Part shown: piece by piece, positions 55,514 to 64,000 of the stretch
How the letters are laid out: each line of letters begins with the position of its first letter
Position numbering within the stretch: the first letter of the stretch is position 1
Source: Atherinomorus stipes
Lineage: Eukaryota; Chordata; Actinopteri; Atheriniformes; Atherinidae
Length of the DNA: 64,000 nucleotides
Assembly: GCA_023101725.1 (NCBI GenBank)
Contig: JALJCO010003425.1
Coordinates: forward strand, 443,615 to 507,614
Direction: 5' to 3'
The notes under the pieces: generated by a model
Told to the model about the DNA's origin: nothing
Database searches by the model: none
Seen by the model: the letters and a program-made list of their open reading frames with translations, nothing else
Program-made: the position numbers and the translations under genes

Positions 55514-58500
55514 TATATATATGTCAAGATGGCGCCGTCATGTCTGGTCGCTCGTCTGGCGTCTGCTTGTTTGTCCGTGTTTTTCCTGTGTCTGTTGCTG
55601 TCTTGGACCATCGGCCGGTGTGCCGACTCCCTCCTGGTCTATGACCGCATGACTCTCATGGCTCTACGCTACAGTCTGGGCAGACCGGGGTGTTATGCAA
55701 GAGGGACGCTGCCGCCGCTGCTCTCTGGGATTCCCGACTACCTCCGCTGTCATCCACCACCGCCGAAAAGCAGAAGACGCTCCCGCCGCCGGGGAAAGCG
55801 CGGTGGTAAGCGGGTGAAAATTCACAGGCTGCTGGTGTGTTCTTCCTTGACGCCACCGTAGGATCGTGGAGCCCTTTTTCTGGATCGCTGCTACTCCCAC
55901 CTGGTTTCTGTTGTGGGTCCAGCTGAACGGGGGTTCTTCAGCCGCCCTCGCCACCCGCGGTCTCGGGGAGCTGATCTGGGAAACTTGCGGCCTCTTCCTC
56001 GGGTTCTCCTGAACTCCGGTGTTTCTCCGGACCCGGCTCTGGATACATCTGCTTCGTCATCATCAACAATTCATATCTGTCTGATCAACGCTAGATCTCT
56101 GGTAAACAAGACGTTTATCCTGAAGGAATTCTTTACCTCAAACGGCCTGGATATCATCGCGGTCACTGAGACTTGGATGAATGTTGGTGAGTCCAGCGCT
56201 CTCGCGGATGTTTTGCCTCCTAACTGTGGCTACGTTAATTCTCCACGGACATCAGGCCGTGGAGGCAGAACAATGTCCATGTTTAGAAATTCTTACATGT
56301 GCAAGCAATGTCCACTGTCCTCTTATAGTAGTTTTGAGTATCACGCTTTTGTCTTAAGGTCTTCTCGCCCCATTTTGTGTGTAGTTATTTACTGTCCTCC
56401 TAAATATAATAATGTCTTCATGGATGAACTCGCTGAACTTTTGTGTATAGTTCTACCCAAATATGAGGGTATTTTATTGCTCGGTGACTTCAACATTCAT
56501 GTCTGCTGTCCTGACAGACCGTTAGTAAGTGATTTCATTAACCTCATAGACTGTTTTGGCTTCACGCAACATGTGTCTGGCCCCACGCATGTTCTTGGTC
56601 ATTCACTGGACTTGGTTCTGTCTTATGGTTTAAACATTGCTAACCTTAGGATTGAGGATGCTGTGTTCTCTGATCATTGTCCTGTCCTATTTGACATTTC
56701 TGTGCATGATGCTGTAATACCCATCCCTGCTTCTTTGCGTTGTGTTCGCATGATTAACCCTTCCACTGCTGCTCATTTTTCCTCTGTTTTTCTGGGCTGT
56801 GCCATCCCAGATAGTCAGGACCCTGAAGGCCTTAGTTTGTGGTTTCATTCCACTTGTCAAACGATCCTGGACACAGTGGCTCCTTTAAAACGCAGGTCAC
56901 TTAAAACTAATGCTCAGCCCTGGCTAGATGCCACCACTCGTGCCGCCAAGCAGCGGTGCAGGCAGGCAGAGAGAAGGTGGAAGAAGGATGAGCTTCAGGT
57001 ATCTCTCCAAATTTTGAGGGACTGTTGGTCATGCTATCAGTCAACAGTCAAAGAAGCTAAGTGTAATTACTTATCACAAATTATCTCATCCAACCGCCAA
57101 AAGCCTCGAGTCCTGTTTCATACCATTGATGCTGCTCTCAGTCCTCCACATCTCCCAGCTGTTTCCCCTTCTGACCATAGCTGTGATGACTTTTTGAACT
57201 TTTTCATCAACAAAATAGCAGCTGTTAGAGCCTCAATATGTGTCCCCCCTTTAGTCTCCCCGACTGTGTTAGTCTCCTCTGCAGTCTCCTCCTTCTCTGA
57301 AAACCGTGTCTTTTCACATTTTGAGCTGTTAACCTTATCCGCCCTCTACGACCTTATGGGTTGTTTAAGGTCCTCCGGTTCTCCTGTGGACGCTCTCCCT
57401 CCACGTCTGTTTAAAGAGCTCATTTATACACTGGGACCGGTTGTTCTTCACATTGTAGATGGTAGTATGTCCTCAGGTGTCCCTCATGGTTTTAAATATG
57501 CAGTGGTTTCCCCCTTACTCAAGAAACCCGGTCTTGATCCCTCCGTGTTGTCCAATTTCAGACCCATCTCTCGGCTTCCATTTGTCTCAAAGATCCTGGA
57601 GAAAGCTGTGTATCTCCAGTTGATGGAGTTTCTAACAGCTAATGGTGTTTTTGAGCCTTTTCAATCAGGTTTTAGACCTCTGCACAGTACAGAAACAGCC
57701 CTTTTGAAGGTTTTTAATGATATTCTTTTAGCAGCAGATTCTGGCAGCCATGTTGTTCTGGTCTTACTGGATATAACTGCAGCTTTCGACACAATCGATC
57801 ACACCACTCTGCTGACACGCCTGGAGCACTGGGTAGGCATAAAAGGCGTGGCACTGGAGAGGTTTAGATCATACCTCTCCGATAGGACATTTTCCGTCCG
57901 CTACGGTCAGTGCCAATCTCCCCCTGCTTCGTTATCCTGTGGTGTCCCCCAAGGGTCCATTCTGGGGCCTCTGCTCTTCTCCCTCTATCTGCTCCCCCTG
58001 GGGCAAATCTTCAGGAAACATAAATGTTCATTCCATCTGTATGCCGACGACACTCAGGTCTACGTCCCGTTAAAACACAACAATCCCTCTGCATTAGCAG
58101 GTCTGCTAGCCTGTCTCGAGGATGTCAAAATCTGGATGTCTCTCAACTTTCTACACTTTAATGAAAATAAAACCGAGGTCATCGTCTTCAACCCCACTGC
58201 TCTCAAGCCTTTATCTGTTGATCTAGGTTCTCTGTCCGGTCAATTACATACTGTGGTCACAAATCTTGGTGTTTAGATGGACAACTTCTTGAATCTAGAT
58301 AAACAGATAAAAGCCACTGTTAAGGCCGGCGTTTTTCATCTGAGGCGTTTAGCAAAGGCTAAACATTTTTTAGCCCGGTGCAACCTGGAGACAGTCATCC
58401 ATGCTTTCATAACCAGCCGGATTGATTATTGCAACGCACTCCTCTTTGGCGTTTCTCAGAAACACCTGTCTCGCCTCCAGTTGGTCCAGAATGCTGCAGC

Positions 58501-59090
58501 ACGGCTGCTGACGGACACCAGGAAGAGAGAGCACATCTCCCCCGTCCTGGCCTCTCTTCACTGGTTGCCTGTAACTTTTAGGGTTCAGTTTAAGATTCTT
58601 TTATGTTTTTAAATCTTTAAATGCCCTAGCCCCCTCCTATCTCTCGGAGCTTCTCCATCCTCATGTTCCCACTCGCACTCTTCGGTCAGCTGAGTTGCTG
58701 CTGTAGGATGTACCAAGGTCTCGACGGAAGATGTGGGGGGATAGAGCATTTTCTGTGGCAGGCCCAAAGTCGTGGAACTCGCTGCCATTGCACATCAGAC
58801 AGGCCTCGTCTCTGGCAGTTTTTAAATCCCTTCTTAAAACTCATCTGTTTGCCCTGGCGTTCCATCCTTCATGAGCCATTTTTTCTAATTTTGTCTGCTG
58901 TTTAAAGTCTTATTTTTTCTGATATTTATACTGATTTTATTGTTCATTGTGTTGATTTGTTTTTATGTCTAATATTTGTTTTAATGTTCTCACTGTGAGA
59001 TTCAATTTCTGTTTTACTTCTGTTCAGCGGTTTGTTATCGGTAGCTGCTGTGTTTAAAGCGCTATACAAATAAAGTTGACTTGACTTGAC
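55514..59090 (+). mobile_element. Nearly full-length L2/CR1-like LINE
   Basis: A 3.58-kb LINE inserted between two parts of a 59-bp satellite. It begins near CAAGATGGCGCC, which resembles a YY1 site as in other LINE promoters, and ends with GCGCTATACAAATAAAGTTGAC followed by a short (TTGAC)n tail, typical of L2-like elements. No clear target duplication is visible, which is usual in this group. One ORF carries endonuclease and RT. With two TAGs and one frameshift, plus a third TAG beyond the shift, it is a young but inactive copy. Confidence 0.9.
55529..58875 (+). pseudogene. LINE ORF: leader, endonuclease and reverse transcriptase
   Basis: One frame from ATG 55,529 to 58,612 with TAG at 55,859-55,861 and 58,274-58,276. 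A hydrophobic N-terminus (ARLASACLSVFFLCLLLSWT) and a basic stretch (KSRRRSRRRGKRGGKR) precede the endonuclease: INARSLVNKTFILKEFF, IIAVTETW, the metal site LLLGDFNIHV and VFSDHCPVLFD. The RT has LKKPGLDPSVLSNFRPIS, LLDITAAFDTIDH, GVPQGSILGPLLFSLYL and the YADD site LYADDTQVY, then AFITSRIDYCNALLFGVSQ and LASLHWLPVTFRVQFKI. A frameshift near 58,605 leads to SLNALAPSYLSELLHPHVPT, then a TAG, then WNSLPLHIRQA near the end. Reactions: target nicking and target-primed reverse transcription. Confidence 0.88.
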
Positions 59091-59474
59091 TACTGTACAT
59101 ATACACCCCTTTGCATTTCTATGACATTTTCGGTATACAGTACTGTGTATACTGTACATATACACCCCTTTGCATTTCTATGACATTTTCGGTATACAGT
59201 ACTGTGTATACTGTACATATACACCCCTTTGCATTTCTATGACATTGTCGGTATACAGTACTGTGTATACTGTACATTTACACCCCTTTACATTTTTATG
59301 ACATTGTCGGTATACAGTACTGTGTATACTGTACGTATACACCCCTTTGCATTTCTATGACATTGTCGGTATACAGTACTGTGTATACTGTACATATACA
59401 CCCCTTTGCATTTCTATGACATTGTCGGTATACAGTACTGTGTATACTGTACATATACACCCCTTTGCATTTTA
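59091..59474. repeat. 59-bp satellite, block 2
   Basis: Six to seven units of 59 bp containing ACACCCCTTTGCATTTCTATGACATT, shortened here, and GGTATACAGTACTGTGTA; period confirmed by the CGGTATACAG block at 59,131 and 59,190. It directly continues the block cut by the LINE. Confidence 0.92.
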
Positions 59475-62194
59475 TGAGGCACCAGTTTAATGCTGCCATT
59501 TTTTAAATGCTCTGTTTGCTCTAAAGAAGACACAGGCTACTCTGCGCCAAAGCATCAGTGATCTGCACCTGAATAAAAACTGTGCTTCATCATCTCCTCC
59601 AGCTGTTTATCTGTCCCCTGTCCTAAGATGCACTGGTCTGCAATCAGTTTTCCAGCCGAAGGCGAGAGTTTTCCTCCTACAGTTGTAGTAATTAGCTGCT
59701 CATGGCTAGACTGTTTTCAAACCACATTCATTGCTGCCCAACTATGGGCAGGATATAGCATGTCATGCAGTTAGCCAGTTTCTCACCATTGTGTGCAATG
59801 TATTCAAAGCTTTACAGTTTTCTCATTTTTTTAGGAACAGTCAGAAACGATCCGTTAACAGCCACTGCAACAGCCCAGGAGGTGGAGGCTTATATAAAAA
59901 GGTGGCTTCATCTGGGATGGTGGGAGGAGAAAAGGCGTTCCACACAGCTAAGTCAGCTACAATACCTACGTACAATACTGTATGTTTTATATGAATGGGC
60001 CATATTTTATCGTGTGCGATATATTGTCAAAGAAATTCCCCACAATAACAATTTGAATTTATCGTTTTTATCGTGAGATGACAATTTATCAGGTTGTGTT
60101 TGCAGCTGCATTCTGGTTTTTTAATAAGCCCAGTTAGTTTTGCTGTTTGCATCGTTTGCATAAATGTGGAATTGGGTCTCATACTTCAGACTGGTTTGAT
60201 TGGTGTCACTACAGTTTTGCAGTACAGGTGCACTACTTGAACTTAATTGATATAGTTTTTTAAGACAGAATTTAGTGACAGATTTATAAGACAAAAAATT
60301 TTGCTGGTAGTTTTTATCGTCGCTTATCGTTGCCGTGATAAATAAGAGAAATGATCATGATAAATTTTTTAGTCCATATCGCCCATCCCCAACGTTTTAT
60401 TACTGTAACTTCAGGTTAAATGTGAAGTTTGTCCGAGTGTTTGATGGAGCTGCTTGATCCATTCACTCCAGAACCATCTGTCATTGTTGTCTGAACAGAA
60501 GGAAGTTGAGCAAGCAGATACTGGGTCAGTGATTAGAAACAATATCAATTATTGGTTCAGATTAATTGTAATTAGACTATGGATTTCATTGTTGAAAGAC
60601 ATCAACACAACTAGGGATGGGAATTTGCAACATCTTTTTGATCGGTCATCAGAAAAATAAACAATTTAATCATGAAGAAATGCATGTTAAAAAATGACTA
60701 CACGTACCACAGGCACTGTTTTTTCTCAAACACGTAGTTAGTTCAACTCCCCACCGCTCTACAGCCTCCATCATCTTCTCAGCAAGCAGGTCAGCAGTGG
60801 TGGCACGTTATGGTGAGGCAGCTCTCTGCTGTGAAAGCGGTCCAACAGTCTGTTATGGCAACGCTAGCTGCTGTGGCTAACTTGTTTAGCAGCTTCTGCT
60901 CTCGCTTCATGTGTTTAAACGAGACTGGTGATGGTACACGAAGAAAACTGATAGACTGGTTCCAGTAAGTTCATCAAATCTGGGAAACCTTTCCCATCGA
61001 CGACACTTCTGGGCAACATGTCCACTGAAATCATACAGATTCCCACCGTTATTTTGTCCGCCTGCTTTGCATCACAGCTCCGGCTTCAGACTGAGGCAAC
61101 GGTGGTTAAACAGAAGGTTCATTACCTTTAAGCTCGGTCGGATCAGCGTTTTTTAAAATGGTGCATCATGGGAGTTGTTGTCGAGTTGTTTTTTATGAAA
61201 CGTGTTTCAGTATTTACAATGTGGAGTCATTTTCTAACGCAAAATGGTCCCACACCAGACTTTGCCATGCTCGCTTCATGTTTAGACCGTAGACATAGAT
61301 AGACCCGCATCCGCGGGTTTGAGACGTGCCGACAGAGCGGCCATCTTGGGTCAGACCAGTTTGCCGTCAGAGTGAATGTTGATGAAAGTGGTGTTTCTGA
61401 TGTCCAGAACACGGTGAATTTTCAGCTGATTTCCAGATAAATGGCTGACTGAAAATGCCGCCCTTTTAGGGGCTGCACGGGAATATTTGATCAAATTAAA
61501 CAATTGCATAGATTTGTATATGGCATTTTGTTTATGTATAGGTTGCTTGCACCATACGTCACGTTCATAAGATGCTAGCGTGCGAAATGCAGACGGAGGG
61601 CCAGAAGGAAAATTGCCTGTAATATCTGTGTGGAAAACACCTCTGTGTCTGCAGTTTATGGCTCCAATCACGCTATCAGAGAAAAGGATACGTTTTTTTG
61701 GAGTACCTAAAACTGTCGTTGACAAAGTTGGAAAATGTGAAAAAACAACGATATTGGAAAGGCAGCTCAGCCTCATGGGGGAGACCGACGCGTCCAAACC
61801 ACGTTAACTTATTTTTTTTGGAGACCTGGCCCCCCTACAGTTGTCATTTTTAAGATCGGATGTCCAGAAGTAAAGTTATGAGCGTTTCTATGTCAGTAGC
61901 GACATGGTTTGTGATGTCATCGCCTCACGGCCGGTAAATCTCCCAGATTATGAAGCCAGTCTGGTTTATTTAGACTTCATGGCTCATATCTTATGTATAA
62001 ATATATTTTGGGGTAATATGGTGTCTGGACCAGCCCATTCAAAGCCTCAGCTACTTGCTGTCATTCATTTCGCTGTGTTTTGAACTGGAGGAAAACACTT
62101 CTTGCCCTCCGTCTGCATTTCACGCGGCGTCGGGGTCACGTGACTGAAAGCCACCTATTGACAGTAGCAAACCTGCAAAGCAGCTCCACTTTTG
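59475..62194. other. No gene recognised; repeat-like
   Basis: AT-rich DNA. 60,300-60,400 (CCATATCGCCCATCCCC edge) and its neighbourhood look like a small MITE. 61,180-61,810 is open on the minus strand for 148 codons (starting near 61,797) but shows no domain I know; GGCCATCTTGG at 61,338 is a YY1-like motif. I do not support a gene here. Confidence 0.45.
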
Positions 62195-62713
62195 TTAAAG
62201 GGACATTGTTTAACAATTGTATATCGCAAGCAACTTGCTAGCACTTTTCATGCTGCGTTGGCGTGAAACCGGGCAGACCGTAGACCGCTGCATGTAAGGC
62301 ATAAACAGGCCTCTATGTGAAGAAGTGATCATGCAGTTACAGAGACTTCAGTCCACATCTCTGGTATGTTGTCATGGCGATGTCGTATTGTTTTCCCTGA
62401 CCCATGTTTTACCGTCTTTCGCTCGGCTTCATTGATTAAAATGACATCTGGTTTGTTACTGACGGTCATCTGCCCGACTGCACGTGAACGCAGCATCAGA
62501 GTAACGCTCGGTTCCTCCTCACTGCACCGCCGTGACTTTTCAGAAGCATCACCTCGAACTGAGTGGACAACGCCGGTGTCTCTGGTGAGTTTCTGTGGTT
62601 TCCTGCTGTCATGCTTCTACTGAATGTAAAAACATGGCGACACAACATGGCAGTCAGCACCGAGCCAACCTGTTCCATGTACATATGAATGTTACGAACG
62701 GCAAATTCAGAGC
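62195..62713 (-). repeat. Dispersed repeat, copy B (inverse of 1,762-2,269)
   Basis: Reverse-complement relative of copy A, with edges TTAAAGGGACATTG and TACGAACGGCAAATTC. The two copies stand about 60 kb apart in opposite orientation. Neither encodes a consistent protein. Confidence 0.8.
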
Positions 62714-62756
62714 TTAGAGGAGCACTTCAGTTTGTAGATGGGAGTGATTACTGTCA

Positions 62757-63140
62757 GTCAGTCAGTCATTTTCTGTACCGCTTATCCAGTTCAGGGTCGC
62801 GGGGGTTGCTGGAGCCTATCCCAGCTATTAACAGGCGAGAGGCGGGGTACACCCTGGACAGGTCGCTAGTCTGTCGCAGGGCCAACACAGAGAGACAGAC
62901 AACCATGCACTCTCACATTCATACCAAGGGGCAATTTAGAGTGATCAATTAACCTAAAAGCATGTCTTTGGATGGTGGGAGGAAGCCGGAGTACCCGGAG
63001 AGAACCCACGCATACACGGGGAGAACTTGCAAACTGCAAAAAGGCCACGGTTGGAATTGTTCAAACGCCCTCCCCAGCCGGGAATCGAACCAGTGACCTT
63101 CTTACTGTGAGGCTGCGGTGCTAACCACCACGCCACCATG
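62757..63140 (-). mobile_element. RTE-type LINE 3' tail / SINE-like repeat
   Basis: A very common fish repeat: CCGCTTATCCAGTTCAGGG, GGAGCCTATCCCAGCT, CACCCTGGACAGGTCGC, GGAGGAAGCCGGAGTACC, GGGAATCGAACCAGTGACC in order. I know this block as the 3' region of RTE-type LINEs and derived SINEs. The minus orientation is inferred from the order of these motifs. It ends with CAGTCAGTCAGTC-type simple repeats. A 50-bp piece of the same tail is at 26,817-26,868 in plus orientation. Confidence 0.75.
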
Positions 63141-63276
63141 CATTACTGATCAATGGAAGAACACTTTTGAACCAAATAATTTTTTTGAATGGATAACAGG
63201 AGAATATCCCTTTAAAATAGGAATATACATCAGATCTTATGTGATTATATACATTGTGTGTGAGTGTATTTATATA

Positions 63277-63322
<46 letters not shown>

Positions 63323-64000
63323 CACTTGTGTACCTATCCAAGTGTGGACTGTTGTGTCGTTACACATTCACCAACAGGGGACCATTGAACCAACAGGGGA
63401 CATTTTTTAGGTCCCCTCTTGGACATGCTTTAAATCATGTCAAAAACATGTTATAAACCATCTGGAGAATTTTTTTAACTTTTGCCAACAGGGGACCTGG
63501 ATGTGTGTGTGTGTGTGAGGCAGTGTTCAGCAGCACCACTGCCGGCTGGGGAAGAAAATTCAACGACCCATTCACACACGTCGCTTTTTACACACCCCAA
63601 TTAGCATGCCAATAGAGGCCTTTCAGACTGTAGAGTGGCTGACAGACTGACAGACAGGCTATCTAGTGAGCAAACCAGTGTCTTGACCAGTTTATTAGTA
63701 ACAACATATAAAAGCTTAGTTTAAGAAGGTATCTTAAATATAGTACTTGAAAAAAATCTAAATAAAATTTCAAATAAAATGATCATAAATAAGGTGCTTT
63801 CTTTCTCTGTATTTTAATTAATCAATTAAAACCAATTTATCCTTTTTCTGAAGTTCCCAAACTTGACTACTTCAAAAAAATGTTTCAGTCAATTTTAAAA
63901 TTAACATTTGTCCTTCATCTTTATTCAAAGGAGTGCATTTCATTTGGTAATTTGTATTATGGGAAAACATTTCCTCTATGGCCACTAATATACATTATGA
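63141..64000. other. No gene; (TG)n microsatellite
   Basis: Contains a (TG)n tract at about 63,281-63,318 and a diverged duplication of an ACAGGGGACC motif at 63,374, 63,398 and 63,489. I see no coding region. Confidence 0.5.

Noticed and set aside
61351..61797. 148-codon minus frame as a gene
   Set aside because: No recognisable domain or splice context, and it lies amid repeat-like sequence with YY1-type motifs.
62954..63139. Small minus-strand ORF in the RTE-type tail
   Set aside because: This frame recurs wherever the repeat occurs in fish genomes and reflects the repeat, not a gene.

Overview
The window looks like a teleost fish genomic segment made almost entirely of transposable elements and tandem arrays. 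It carries vertebrate-type L2/CR1-like, Rex1-like and L1 LINEs, a sushi-like chromodomain Ty3/gypsy element, and hAT, PIF/Harbinger, Tc1-like, ISL2EU-like and Merlin DNA transposons. Spliced GT-AG exons occur and there is no operon structure. I found no rRNA, tRNA or CRISPR array and no gene that is certainly intact.

Layout. 1-3,100: a 41-bp minisatellite split by a foldback MITE, then a dispersed repeat that recurs inverted at 62.2-62.7 kb. 3.1-9.8 kb: a LINE C-terminal fragment running into a 61-bp tandem array made from its own coding sequence; the array is split by a 3.3-kb minus-strand LINE and a 2.0-kb hAT element with an 8-bp target duplication. 11.5-23.7 kb: a decayed multi-exon gene of a fish multicopy family (C2H2 fingers, an uncharacterised central domain, a SAM domain and a SAMD3-like C-terminal part). 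It has stops and frameshifts and is interrupted by a MITE inside the SAM codons and by a PIF/Harbinger MITE; an ISL2EU-like MITE with an L1 inside it lies in an intron. 24-31.7 kb: LINE fragments and a 3.1-kb hAT element with a perfect 8-bp target duplication.

33,436-49,219 is the most notable object: a 15.8-kb Merlin-superfamily transposon with about 890-bp terminal inverted repeats and a perfect 8-bp target duplication (AAGACATT). Two genes run outward from a shared central promoter region. The minus-strand gene is a four-exon Merlin (IS1016/IS1595-type DDE) transposase. The plus-strand gene is a four-exon gene for a basic, Ser-rich, possibly coiled-coil protein whose last exon lies in the right inverted repeat, in phase, so it would share the transposase C-terminal tail. 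Later insertions (a C-rich block, a young gypsy element, a dispersed repeat, a Tc1-like MITE) swelled the element from a core of roughly 6.4 kb.

49.4-55.4 kb: a 5.6-kb minisatellite that reads in frame out of a Rex1-like reverse-transcriptase fragment at its NDYRP motif; a 33-bp array in the same LINE reading frame lies on the other side. With the 61-bp array, this makes three tandem arrays seeded by LINE coding sequence. 55.5-59.1 kb: a nearly full-length L2/CR1-like LINE (two in-frame TAGs and one frameshift) inserted in a 59-bp satellite. 59.5-64 kb: no gene seen; dispersed repeats including an RTE-type 3' tail.

Several frameshifts fall at or near homopolymers, and the window holds an uninterrupted run of 118 G, so some lesions may be assembly errors.
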